Positions 1-7,475 of a stretch of DNA of 25,119 bases are shown here, piece by piece. This DNA is from a bacterium (lineage in GTDB: Bacteria > Patescibacteriota > Dojkabacteria > JAKAPS01 > JAJZLI01): the NCBI GenBank assembly GCA_021803645.1, contig JAJZLI010000031.1, forward strand, positions 1 to 25,119, in the 5' to 3' direction. A program made the translations under genes and the position numbers. Numbering within the stretch: position 1 is the first letter of the stretch; the number at the start of each line of letters is the position of its first letter. The notes under the pieces are model-generated. The model saw only the letters and a list, made by a program, of their open reading frames with translations. It was not told the DNA's origin and ran no database searches.

Positions 1-1
1 A

Positions 2-409
2 CTTAAATATACTCCAAAGGGTAATGCTGTATGTACATTTAGTGTTGCTACAAATAGTACATGGAAAGATTCTGATGGTAATGTGCAGGAGATTGCGGAA
101 TTTCATAATATTGTTACATGGAATAAACTGGCTGAGATATGTTCTCAAATTTTAAAAACAGGGATGAAGGTATACATTGAAGGTGAAATTAGAACAAGAA
201 AATGGGAAAAGGATGGCGTACAGAGGACTAGGACTGAGATTAGGGCTGATGATATGAAAATATTATCTCCTCTTTCTAAAAATGTTGAATTAGGAATGGA
301 TGAGGGTAAGGATGGAGAGTCTGTACATACAAAAGATGATGATTCTAAAGCCCCAAAAACAGTAGGTGAGGAGAGTGAAATAGATTCAATTGACGATTTA
401 CCATTTTAA
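2..409 (+). CDS. ssb: Single-stranded DNA-binding protein SSB (5' end outside window)
   Basis: SSB coats single-stranded DNA during replication and repair and recruits partner proteins through its C-terminal tip. The reading frame is open from base 2, so the N-terminus lies upstream of the window. The visible part begins in the OB fold (LKYTPKGNAVCTFSVATN) and continues through FHNIVTWNKLAEIC and the KVYIEGEIRTRKW strand, all typical of bacterial SSB. An acidic, low-complexity linker follows, and the protein ends in DDLPF, the conserved acidic-hydrophobic tip. A GTG at 83 is inside the OB fold and is not the start. It is followed 3 nt later by rpsR; ssb-rpsR is a common pair, usually with rpsF upstream. 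Identification is firm; only the start is unknown. Confidence 0.95.
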   Translation, partial: LKYTPKGNAVCTFSVATNSTWKDSDGNVQEIAEFHNIVTWNKLAEICSQILKTGMKVYIEGEIRTRKWEKDGVQRTRTEIRADDMKILSPLSKNVELGMDEGKDGESVHTKDDDSKAPKTVGEESEIDSIDDLPF

Positions 410-412
410 ATT

Positions 413-673
413 ATGGCATTTACAACGCAAAAATCAAAACATAAGAAGAAAAAGAAAATAATAAGAAAGTACCTTAAATGTTCTTTATGTCAGGCAGGTA
501 TATCTGATATGTCTTTTATTGATGTTTACAAGTTAAAGAAGTTTATTTCAAGAAGGGGTAAAATTATATCAAGGTTTAAAACAGGAAATTGTAGTAAACA
601 TCAAAGAGTTGTTACTATTGCTGTAAAAAGGGCAAGGCAAATGTCTTTGCTCCCTTTTATACTGAAGGATTAA
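413..673 (+). CDS. rpsR: 30S ribosomal protein bS18, zinc-ribbon-like form
   Basis: bS18 binds the platform of the 30S subunit next to bS6. The 86-residue product has the family core: an I-D-V-Y-K-L segment, FISRRGKII, TG, and the terminal AVKRARQMSLLPF. The N-terminus has a run of lysines (residues 11-15). Cys23-x2-Cys26 and Cys60-x2-His63 could together bind zinc, as in the 'C+' S18 proteins of some bacteria; the metal ligation is inferred from spacing only. The gene sits 3 nt after ssb with no Shine-Dalgarno, so translation is probably coupled to ssb. Length is normal for the family (about 75-90 residues). Confidence 0.93.
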   Translation: MAFTTQKSKHKKKKKIIRKYLKCSLCQAGISDMSFIDVYKLKKFISRRGKIISRFKTGNCSKHQRVVTIAVKRARQMSLLPFILKD

Positions 674-695
674 TCTTAATAAAGCTCTGCCCAAA

Positions 696-1814
696 ATGGA
701 AGGTAATGTAAAAGTTTCTGTAAAAAAACAAGTACTCATTATTGTATTAGATAATTTTTATATCACATCATATATTCCTTCTAAGAATATTAAGTCTTAC
801 ATTTCAAAGATTCCTATTCCTCAAGAATTTTTTAATACATTTTTTGATAAAGTTAGTTTCATTTCTGATTTTGTAAAACTAAGTGCTTCTGAGGGGGATA
901 TTACTGATCCGTATATAGAGATTTATTCTTCTATTTCTGCTTATAAAAAATATTTTTTGAAAATAACTCAGGCAGTGTATATTATTAACTCTCAATTTTT
1001 ATCAAATGTTGCAATATATTTTGCGTCCAAGTTTAATGCTTCAAAATGTTATGTAATGTACTTATCTCGTGATAGTATTTTTGTTTCTTCAGGAACGGGA
1101 GAGTATGTATTGGATAAAAATTTTGATGATTTATATACTGAATTTTTTAAAAGAAAAAATTTTGATGAGTTAATAATGTCTTTATCTAAAATTAAAAAGT
1201 TTAATATTTATAATGCTATTGCTAAATTTCCATATACAGGTAGAGGGTATTTTGCAATGCCTATTGTTGCAATGTTAATGAAATCTTTATTATCAGATTT
1301 TCAGATTGAAACAAATGGAGATCTCCCTATTATTGTCTTAACAGGAGATTTCGTACAATTTTTTACAGAGGTTAATGAGGCTACATTTTCTTTATTGTAT
1401 GGGCTTTCATCCTTTAGTTTTGCAAGCTTATACATTGATAAATCAAATTCATTTCCTCTTTTATCTGCAATATCATCAGAAGAGTTTTTTAATGCAAATT
1501 TAGTACATACAGCTGATATATTTAAAGTTAATTTTGAGAGGGGGTTTCGAGATAGGGAATATATACAGGTTAAGATTGTTGATGATGCTAGTATTCGAAA
1601 TGTAAAGCTGGAAAAAGGTAATGTTTTAAACATTCCTATAACTTCCCCTGCTCATATTATTATTAAACTTCCTCCTCATGCATTAATTGGCTCAAAAAGA
1701 AATGATGTTGAATTTATCGCAAAGGGGGATATTGTTGTAGATGCCAAGGACATTTCATCAGATACTAATTTTATTAATAAATGGACTGAAAATTTAGAAC
1801 CTTTATCTTTTTAA
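696..1814 (+). CDS. Diverged MutL-like (glutamate mutase L family, ASKHA-fold) protein
   Basis: There is no confident family assignment. The C-terminal half of this 372-residue protein recalls 'glutamate mutase L' (MutL) proteins as I remember them from Chloroflexi: IIVLTGDFVQFF at the place of the GG-V-L nucleotide-binding loop, LLYGLSSFSFASLYIDKSNSF in place of LLDalqPxGvtrLylD, then a beta-rich tail with VKLEKGNVLNIPI, IIIKLPP and a final IVVDAK. The N-terminus (VLIIVLDNFYITSYIPS) sits where an ASKHA protein would have its DxGsT phosphate loop, but that motif is absent, so ATP hydrolysis is doubtful. No signal peptide or membrane segment is obvious. It starts 22 nt after rpsR and is followed 3 nt later by its probable partner. 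The MutL link is inference from remembered consensus. Confidence 0.5.
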   Translation: MEGNVKVSVKKQVLIIVLDNFYITSYIPSKNIKSYISKIPIPQEFFNTFFDKVSFISDFVKLSASEGDITDPYIEIYSSISAYKKYFLKITQAVYIINSQFLSNVAIYFASKFNASKCYVMYLSRDSIFVSSGTGEYVLDKNFDDLYTEFFKRKNFDELIMSLSKIKKFNIYNAIAKFPYTGRGYFAMPIVAMLMKSLLSDFQIETNGDLPIIVLTGDFVQFFTEVNEATFSLLYGLSSFSFASLYIDKSNSFPLLSAISSEEFFNANLVHTADIFKVNFERGFRDREYIQVKIVDDASIRNVKLEKGNVLNIPITSPAHIIIKLPPHALIGSKRNDVEFIAKGDIVVDAKDISSDTNFINKWTENLEPLSF

Positions 1815-1817
1815 TTT

Positions 1818-2819
1818 ATGAATATGCCTTTTATAAAGAAAATTCAATATATTAATAAGTATAGATATGCAAGGCAGAACGATTCTGGTGCTCATATTAA
1901 AGTTTCTGTTGGGGAGCATGTTTCAAAAGATACAATAATTGCTAGTGGTAATATTAGCAAGATGGTGTATAAAATAAAATTGACTGATGTATTTTCCAAT
2001 ATTCAGAAGATAGAAAAATATATATGTAGAGTTGATGGGGAGCTTGTTTTGAAAGGAGACTCTTTAATTCAAAAGGGATCTTTTAATCTTTCTTCTCCTG
2101 TTGAGGGTATAGTTGATTTTTCTTCACTAAATAATGGAATCATTTTAATAAAATCTTTTCCGGAGGATGTTACTGTTACTTCTATGATTGATGGTGATAT
2201 TGTGGATGTTTTTGAGGATAAAATCATTACAGAAACATCTGTTGCGAGGGTAAATTTATCTATGGTACTTGGAGACAGTGTAGAATCTCAATTTAAATAT
2301 ATTGCTGATGAAAGGGGGTATATGGATATTGATAATATTAATGCTAGCTGTACAAATAAAATAATTTACGTTGGCGGGTATATTACTCGTGAGGCTATAA
2401 AGAAATCAGTAGCAGTTGGAGCATCTGGTATTATTGGAAATGGTATTGAAATATTCGATAATGAAAATATTGAAGATCTTATAAATACATCTTCAATAAG
2501 TATTGGGATAATTGATGGGTTTGGGAAGATTTATGATACTGCTGTAAATGAACTTAAAAATTTTGATGGCAAACTTTCTTTAATAGAACAAGACTCTTCT
2601 GCTTTTGTAATACCGTGTGGAAATGTAACTGAGGATATAAAATCATCTTTTATTAGAAGTCCTAAGATTAATGATAATGTACAAATTTTCTCATTTCCTG
2701 TATGGGGTCAGACTGGTGTGATTTCAAACATTAATTATAGTAACAATATGTTAACGGTAACTCTCTCTTCTGGAAATGATGTGGATGTACATTTATTTGA
2801 TGTTATTGGTATAATCTAG
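1818..2819 (+). CDS. Barrel-domain protein paired with the MutL-like gene (lipoyl-like and KOW/SH3-like regions)
   Basis: This 333-residue protein belongs to no characterised family that I can name. The N-terminal third has GAHIKVSVGEHVSKDTIIASG and later LSSPVEGIVDF, which resemble the 'G-x-x-V-x-x-G-x-x-I-A' and 'sPvdG-v' strands of lipoyl/biotinyl-type beta hybrid folds. The middle contains NKIIYVGGYITREAIKKSV followed by VGASGIIGNGIE, an alpha/beta segment. The last 50 residues (VQIFSFPVWGQTGVISNI onward) resemble a KOW/SH3-like small barrel. It has no cysteine-rich or catalytic motif and no signal peptide. Its start is 3 nt after the MutL-like gene, and it ends 5 nt before the S41 protease. 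From memory, MutL-like genes in Chloroflexi can be followed by a protein of this architecture; that supports a functional pair but was not checked. Confidence 0.5.
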   Translation: MNMPFIKKIQYINKYRYARQNDSGAHIKVSVGEHVSKDTIIASGNISKMVYKIKLTDVFSNIQKIEKYICRVDGELVLKGDSLIQKGSFNLSSPVEGIVDFSSLNNGIILIKSFPEDVTVTSMIDGDIVDVFEDKIITETSVARVNLSMVLGDSVESQFKYIADERGYMDIDNINASCTNKIIYVGGYITREAIKKSVAVGASGIIGNGIEIFDNENIEDLINTSSISIGIIDGFGKIYDTAVNELKNFDGKLSLIEQDSSAFVIPCGNVTEDIKSSFIRSPKINDNVQIFSFPVWGQTGVISNINYSNNMLTVTLSSGNDVDVHLFDVIGII

Positions 2820-2824
2820 GGGTT

Positions 2825-4042
2825 ATGAAAAATTTTTTCAATTCTACTTTGAATATTATTCTCCTCGTACTTGTTTCTGTCGCAATTGGTTATTGGGCAG
2901 GGAATAACTTTCCTATGGGGAAAAATTCCATAATAAATTTTTCCAATAGTGTGGGTGGGACTATACAGGTTAGTGGAGTTTCTAATCTTTTCAATCAGGT
3001 ATTGGATATAATAAAAACACAATACTTTTACACTAATATTAATAATAACAATCTTTATTATGGAGCTATTGAGGGTATGGTTGCTTCACTTGGTGATCCT
3101 CATAGTGAATTTTATGATCCTTCAGAGGCAAAGCAATATTATAATGTTTTAGATGGAACCTCCTTTTCAGGTATTGGAGTTTCGCTTGGATATAATTCTC
3201 AAGGTTATGTACAAATTGAGAAGGTACTTGCAAATACTCCTGCCGCTTCTAGTGATGTCCCTGTTGGTGATTATATAGTTTCTATTAATGGTTCATCTAA
3301 AAATGTTAGAAATATCAATGATGTTGTATCTATGGTTAGGGGGACTACTGGGACGTATGTGACTTTGGGTCTAGAGAATTCTTCCTCTCACATATCTTAT
3401 TATAAAATTCAGAGAGAACCAGTTAATGTTGCTAGCATGTCAATCCAATCTCTTCCTAATGGTATTGTAGACGTCAATATAATTAGATTTTCAGATTCCT
3501 CTCTTTCTGTATGGGAGAGTGATTTTAACTCAACTATGTCGGAAGTTGAGAAAATGAATCCTAAGGGGATTATTCTTGATTTACGTGGTAATCCTGGAGG
3601 GTACTTCCAGGCAGCAATATATGCTGCTGGTGAGTTTCTACCAGAAGGATCACTTGTTGCAAAACAACAAAACAGAGATGGTAGTATTACTCTCTTTAAT
3701 ACAACTTATCAAGGAGCTTTGCAAAATGTTCCAATGGTGATATTAGTAAATGGTGGTACTGCGTCTGCAGCAGAAATATTGACAGGAGCTCTTCAGTATT
3801 ATCATAGGGCTACTGTTGTAGGTGAAGATACATATGGAAAGGGTACGGCCCAAAATGTATTTACATTTTCTGATGGATCAATATTGATTTTAACTATTGT
3901 ACATTGGTTGCTTCCATCCGGTAGGTGGATAACACCTTCAGATCCTATTATCCCTAATGTAAAAGTTAGTATGTCTCAATCAGAATTTAAGAAAGGAATT
4001 GATACTCAACTACAGAAAGCCGAAGCTATATTATCTAATTAG
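2825..4042 (+). CDS. Membrane-anchored S41 carboxy-terminal processing protease (CtpA/CtpB type)
   Basis: This is a serine protease of the tail-specific protease family that trims or degrades exported proteins. It starts with a short basic end and one hydrophobic segment (residues about 9-26, NIILLVLVSVAIGYWAG), which should anchor it outside the membrane. A PDZ domain covers about residues 113-192 (SGIGVSLGY, VLANTPAASS, VGDYIVSING). The S41 catalytic core has LDLRGNPGGYF, the nucleophile Ser314 in NGGTASAAE and the general-base Lys339 in DTYGKGTAQ, 25 residues apart as expected. Length (405) is normal. It is 5 nt after the barrel protein and probably co-transcribed. It converges on prmC with a 4-bp overlap of the two stop codons and no visible terminator. 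Its substrate is unknown. Confidence 0.92.
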   Translation: MKNFFNSTLNIILLVLVSVAIGYWAGNNFPMGKNSIINFSNSVGGTIQVSGVSNLFNQVLDIIKTQYFYTNINNNNLYYGAIEGMVASLGDPHSEFYDPSEAKQYYNVLDGTSFSGIGVSLGYNSQGYVQIEKVLANTPAASSDVPVGDYIVSINGSSKNVRNINDVVSMVRGTTGTYVTLGLENSSSHISYYKIQREPVNVASMSIQSLPNGIVDVNIIRFSDSSLSVWESDFNSTMSEVEKMNPKGIILDLRGNPGGYFQAAIYAAGEFLPEGSLVAKQQNRDGSITLFNTTYQGALQNVPMVILVNGGTASAAEILTGALQYYHRATVVGEDTYGKGTAQNVFTFSDGSILILTIVHWLLPSGRWITPSDPIIPNVKVSMSQSEFKKGIDTQLQKAEAILSN

Positions 4043-4770
4043 TAGTCAATTTGTATAAATCTGTTATACCCAAATTGGTCTTTAATTATTGTTTTATTTT
4101 CTTTGATAAGAGATATTTGTTGTGGGTCCATTTCTAATAATAGTGTTCCATTCCATTTTTTTGTATGTAATTCTTGAATTAATCTCAAAATGATTTCTAT
4201 ACCGTTCAATCCTCCATACAATGCAATGAAAGGTTCGTAATTTTTTACAGATTCATCTAATGTATCCATATTGGATATATAAGGTAGATTTGCAAATATA
4301 CATTTATATTCATTAATAGGAATCTTGTTAGTGAGGTCTGTATGAATTATTTTTATATCCATCCCTTTTGCATTTTTTTTTGCAACATATATGGACTTGG
4401 TTGATATATCGGTTATTAATACATTAATATCTGGGTTTTCCTTTTTTATAGTTATGCCCACTGCGCCAGATCCTGTTCCTATATCTATCACACTATCAAA
4501 TTTGAGCAGATATGGGATTATGCTCTCAGTTTCAACTCTTGGTATAAGTACATTTTTATTAACAAAGAATGTCCTTCCATAAAAATTTGCTTTTTTGAGT
4601 ATATACTCTATTGGTTCTTTTTTATCTAACCTTTTAAAATATGTATTTATTTTTTTTCTTTCAGAGGGTTTTAGTGTGTAATTTGCATTTGTGTAAGCAT
4701 CTTTAAAGAGTGCTTTTGCTATTTCTATTTTTTCTTTATTTTGAAGTTTAAATATATCAATTATTTTCAC
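4039..4770 (-). CDS. prmC: Peptide chain release factor N5-glutamine methyltransferase PrmC
   Basis: PrmC methylates the glutamine of the GGQ motif in release factors. The 243-residue protein has the short helical N-domain (RRLDKKEPIEYIL-like segment reading KRLDKKEPIEYIL), then FYGRTFFVNKNVLIPRVETE, the SAM loop DIGTGSGAVGI, and the catalytic region FANLPYI. The usual motif is NPPY; here it reads NLPY, retaining the substrate-binding Asn, Pro and Tyr but losing the first Pro. The protein is somewhat short (E. coli 277). Its start overlaps the end of prfA, its substrate gene, by 14 bp, which is the classic prfA-prmC arrangement and confirms the call. Confidence 0.92.
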   Translation of the reverse strand: MKIIDIFKLQNKEKIEIAKALFKDAYTNANYTLKPSERKKINTYFKRLDKKEPIEYILKKANFYGRTFFVNKNVLIPRVETESIIPYLLKFDSVIDIGTGSGAVGITIKKENPDINVLITDISTKSIYVAKKNAKGMDIKIIHTDLTNKIPINEYKCIFANLPYISNMDTLDESVKNYEPFIALYGGLNGIEIILRLIQELHTKKWNGTLLLEMDPQQISLIKENKTIIKDQFGYNRFIQIDY

Positions 4771-5761
4771 TTTTAATGAGTTCCTCTATTATTTCTTCAA
4801 AATTTTTTTCCATAATGCTAGAAATACCAAAAAACGATTTTTGTATTCTGTGGTCAGTAATCCTATCCTGAGGAAAATTGTATGTTCTTATTTTTTCTGA
4901 TCTTTTTGAATCTGCAATTTGTTCTTTCCTTATGTTTGATGTCTCTTTCTCCCTCTGTTCTTTTTGTTGTTCATAAACTTTAGACCTTAATATTTCTAAT
5001 GCTAATTCCCGATTTTGTATTTGAGATCTTGTTTCTTGACAGGATACAGTTATCCCAGTAGGAAGATGTTTTATTCTAACCGCACTTTCTGTTTTATTTA
5101 TATGTTGACCTCCTGCCCCAGATGCTCTGAATACGTCTATCCTTAAATCTTCATTTTTGATGTTTACTTCTTTGTTACTAACTTTAGGCATAACAACCAC
5201 AGAGATTGTAGATGTGTGTATCCTCCCATTGCTTTCTGTTTTAGGAATCCTTTGTACTCTATGAACTCCGCTTTCATACTTTAAATATTTATATACACCA
5301 TCTCCTTCTATTGATAAAATTGCAAGCCGTAGTCCTCCAGATTGATTAATATTTATTTCTATGTTTTTTATTTTCCAATTTTTATATGTTGCAAAATTGA
5401 TGTACATGTCATATATCTCTTTTGCAAAAAGAGATGCTTCGTCTCCTCCTGTTCCTGGTCGGATTTCCATTATTATAGATTTCTTATCTTCTTGGGTTTT
5501 AGGCGAGTACTTATCTTCTATATCTTTGATTTTCTTATCTATTCTTTGATTTTCTTCCCTTGCAAGATTATCAAATTCTCCCCCATATAACCGAGTATTA
5601 GATTCTTTTTGTGATTTTAATTTCTCTATTGAGTCAAAATTATATATATACTCCTGAGCTTCTTTGTATTGTTCAAAGGTTTCAGAAGTTGGATTATTTT
5701 GAATTTCTTGATTTAATCTTTCGAGTTCTTTTTGAAAGTATTGGTACTTTGCAAAGTCCAT
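4757..5761 (-). CDS. prfA: Peptide chain release factor 1 (RF1)
   Basis: RF1 reads UAA and UAG stop codons and triggers peptide release. The GGQ loop is intact (SGAGGQHINKTESAVRI), with the Gln that PrmC methylates. The codon-recognition segment reads HRVQRIPKTESNGRIHTST, which has the RF1-type P-x-T tripeptide (PKT) rather than the SPF of RF2. The C-terminal RTYNFPQDRITDHR segment is also typical. The 334-residue length is about 25 shorter than E. coli RF1, with the reduction in the N-terminal domain. It lies 2 nt after rpmE and overlaps prmC. TGA also serves as a stop in this window, so the genome should encode an RF2 elsewhere. Confidence 0.95.
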   Translation of the reverse strand: MDFAKYQYFQKELERLNQEIQNNPTSETFEQYKEAQEYIYNFDSIEKLKSQKESNTRLYGGEFDNLAREENQRIDKKIKDIEDKYSPKTQEDKKSIIMEIRPGTGGDEASLFAKEIYDMYINFATYKNWKIKNIEININQSGGLRLAILSIEGDGVYKYLKYESGVHRVQRIPKTESNGRIHTSTISVVVMPKVSNKEVNIKNEDLRIDVFRASGAGGQHINKTESAVRIKHLPTGITVSCQETRSQIQNRELALEILRSKVYEQQKEQREKETSNIRKEQIADSKRSEKIRTYNFPQDRITDHRIQKSFFGISSIMEKNFEEIIEELIKSENN

Positions 5762-5763
5762 GT

Positions 5764-6093
5764 TTATTTTTTATTTTGTAGTGCCTGCATCATGTCCCTA
5801 AGTGTCATTGGTCCTTGAGGTGATCTGTTATCTCTCTTCTTATCTTTTTCCTTCATTTCGTCTTTTTGCTTCATCTTTGCAACCTGTATTTTCTGAGCTT
5901 CTTGCCTCTTGTTTTCAAAGCTCTTTACTCTATTTGCAGTATCTACAATTTTTTGTTCTCCTGTATAAAATGGATGGCATTTATAGCAAAGTTCTACTCT
6001 CATTTCTGGAGTTGTAGAATAAAGTGTAAAATTGTTTCCACAAGAGCATACAACACTTGTTTCCCCATATTGTGGATGTATATTTTTTTTCAT
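5764..6093 (-). CDS. rpmE: 50S ribosomal protein bL31 with long charged C-terminal tail
   Basis: bL31 bridges the 50S central protuberance and the 30S head. From the chosen start the protein begins MKKNIHPQYG, the family N-terminus, and has the four zinc ligands Cys16, Cys18, Cys36 and Cys39, then HPFYTG and DTANRVKSF. An in-frame ATG at 6123 would add ten residues, but it lies inside the promoter: an extended TATAAT is at 6106-6101, only 7 nt before the 6093 ATG, so the upstream start is rejected. bL31 usually ends near residue 65-75; this one runs to 109, with a Lys/Glu/Gln-rich helical-looking extension. It heads the rpmE-prfA-prmC operon. Confidence 0.93.
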   Translation of the reverse strand: MKKNIHPQYGETSVVCSCGNNFTLYSTTPEMRVELCYKCHPFYTGEQKIVDTANRVKSFENKRQEAQKIQVAKMKQKDEMKEKDKKRDNRSPQGPMTLRDMMQALQNKK

Positions 6094-6128
6094 ATATGAC
6101 ATTATAACAGATAATTTACCCAAATCAA
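6094..6128 (-). promoter_or_regulatory. Leaderless promoter of the rpmE-prfA-prmC operon
   Basis: Reading the minus strand: TTGATT at 6128-6123, a 16-nt spacer ending in TGT, TATAAT at 6106-6101, then 7 nt to the ATG at 6093. The expected transcription start is at or next to the A of the start codon, so the mRNA should have little or no leader. The TG one base upstream of TATAAT makes it an extended -10 element. This decides the rpmE start. Confidence 0.75.
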
Positions 6129-6167
6129 AAGATAAGTTGGTATAATGGTATATAATATATTATTAGT

Positions 6168-6764
6168 ATGGAAATATCTAATCCACCAAGAAAATATGAA
6201 ATGAGTAAAGGGGATGCTTTGGCTGTCAGTGGTTGTCTTAGTGAGATGAAACTCTATACTCCGAGAATCAAAAAAGGGCAAGGGGGTGGTTCCTCTGATG
6301 TAGTAAGGGCATTAGGGTTTAATTATATAGCAACTCATATAGAGGCACTTTTTAAAGCAATACATGGAAATGGTAAATTTGTTTTTTCTAGTGAAACTCT
6401 TGGAAGATATAATATATATGTTCCTGTATGGTCATCGCAATCTGATCCTAGGTTTATTACTTTTTCTTATAATTTAAGGTTAAATGTAAATAGAAAATTA
6501 GAAGATTTTAATTTGCATAGGACTCAAGGAGGTTATGAAGGTTTTATTCGTCGTGAAGAAGAAGAAATAAATAAGAGGTATCATGGCAATTTACGTGATT
6601 ACTCTGAATGGTATAGTGGTGATAAGGTAATTGCCCTTCATAGCTTTAGACCTATACAGGTGATGAGGCAAGAGGAGCTTTTGGTATTACATGGAGACTT
6701 TCAAGCATTTGCCAGTGGGGTATTTTCAGCGTGTGAAATGTATGCAAGGTTAGTTGATAAATAA
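6168..6764 (+). CDS. Hypothetical protein of unknown family
   Basis: I do not recognise this 198-residue protein. It is soluble in character, without signal peptide or membrane segment. Notable stretches are a Gly/Ser-rich loop (KKGQGGGSSDVVRALG, about residues 36-51), a polar beta-rich centre (RFITFSYNLRLNV), an acidic-basic helix (REEEEINKRYHGN) and a hydrophobic C-terminal helix. There is no catalytic signature. The ATG at 6168 follows two TATAAT sequences (6141-6146 and 6151-6156), so it is probably transcribed with a very short leader, divergently from rpmE. Codon use looks like its neighbours. It may be lineage-specific; real coding is supported by ORF length, promoter position and balanced composition. 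Confidence 0.7.
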   Translation: MEISNPPRKYEMSKGDALAVSGCLSEMKLYTPRIKKGQGGGSSDVVRALGFNYIATHIEALFKAIHGNGKFVFSSETLGRYNIYVPVWSSQSDPRFITFSYNLRLNVNRKLEDFNLHRTQGGYEGFIRREEEEINKRYHGNLRDYSEWYSGDKVIALHSFRPIQVMRQEELLVLHGDFQAFASGVFSACEMYARLVDK

Positions 6765-6774
6765 TAATAATTAT

Positions 6775-6812
6775 TTGATGCATATGATATATTTTGTTAT
6801 ACTACATTTACT
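6775..6812 (+). promoter_or_regulatory. Near-leaderless promoter of the MBL-fold gene
   Basis: TTGATG at 6775-6780, a 17-nt spacer ending in TGT, TATACT at 6798-6803, then 9 nt to the ATG at 6813. The predicted leader is about 0-3 nt. The extended TG and near-consensus boxes make this one of the clearest promoters in the window. Confidence 0.75.
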
Positions 6813-7475
6813 ATGAAAGACACTATAAATATTTCGTATTTTGGACAATCTTTTTTTAAAGTTTTTGATAAGAATAAAATTCTATATATTGATCCGTACA
6901 AGGCTATTGGTGGATTAAGTGTCCCTTCTTTAAATGATAAAGTTGATGTTCTTTTAATTTCTCACGAGCATGATGATCATAATAATAGAGATTTTGCTTC
7001 TGATAATACCTATGTAATATCTCATCCGGGAGAGTATGATTCTGCAAACATCTTAGTTCGGGGAGTTTTATCTTTTCATGATAATGTGAAAGGTAAAGAT
7101 AGGGGAGAAAATGTAATATATGCCTTTAACTTTAATGATGTAAATTTTGTGCACCTTGGTGATTTAGGGGAGAAGGAATTGTCAAAGGAGCAAATTGATG
7201 ACCTTGGGGTTGTAAATGTTCTTTTTGTTCCTGTTGGAGGCCATTTTACAATTGATGCGAAGGATGCAGTTAATATAATAAATCAGCTTAATCCTAATAT
7301 TATTATTCCAATGCACTATAAAACAGAAAAGTTAGAACTTCCTTTGGCACCTGTTAGTGATTTCTTAAATGAATTTGGTGGAGCTCACGAAGAGTTAGAG
7401 ACCCTAAAAGTAGATGCCAATATGTTTCAGGATGAAGATTTCGAGACTAGGGTTGTTGTTTTGAAAAATAGTTGA
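6813..7475 (+). CDS. MBL-fold metal-dependent hydrolase (UlaG/UPF0173-like)
   Basis: This is a metallo-beta-lactamase-fold hydrolase of the small UlaG/UPF0173 type. The metal motif HEHDDH (HxHxDH) is at about residues 51-56, followed by the other ligand regions SHPGEYD, FVHLGDLGE, VPVGGHFTIDA and the terminal IIPMHYKTEKL. At 220 residues it matches the compact subgroup, with no extra domain, so its substrate cannot be named. It has no signal peptide and should be cytosolic. The stop TGA overlaps the ATG of the NagB-like gene by one base (TGATG), so the two are translationally coupled and may act in the same, probably sugar-phosphate related, process (inference). Confidence 0.85.
   Translation: MKDTINISYFGQSFFKVFDKNKILYIDPYKAIGGLSVPSLNDKVDVLLISHEHDDHNNRDFASDNTYVISHPGEYDSANILVRGVLSFHDNVKGKDRGENVIYAFNFNDVNFVHLGDLGEKELSKEQIDDLGVVNVLFVPVGGHFTIDAKDAVNIINQLNPNIIIPMHYKTEKLELPLAPVSDFLNEFGGAHEELETLKVDANMFQDEDFETRVVVLKNS

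Noticed and set aside
6094..6123. Upstream ATG at 6123 as rpmE start
   Set aside because: The ten extra codons run through a TATAAT promoter and precede the conserved MKKNIHP family N-terminus.
7473..7475. UGA recoding (Gracilibacteria/SR1 code)
   Set aside because: TGA ends several conserved ORFs at the family-normal length, with start codons overlapping it, so it is a genuine stop.
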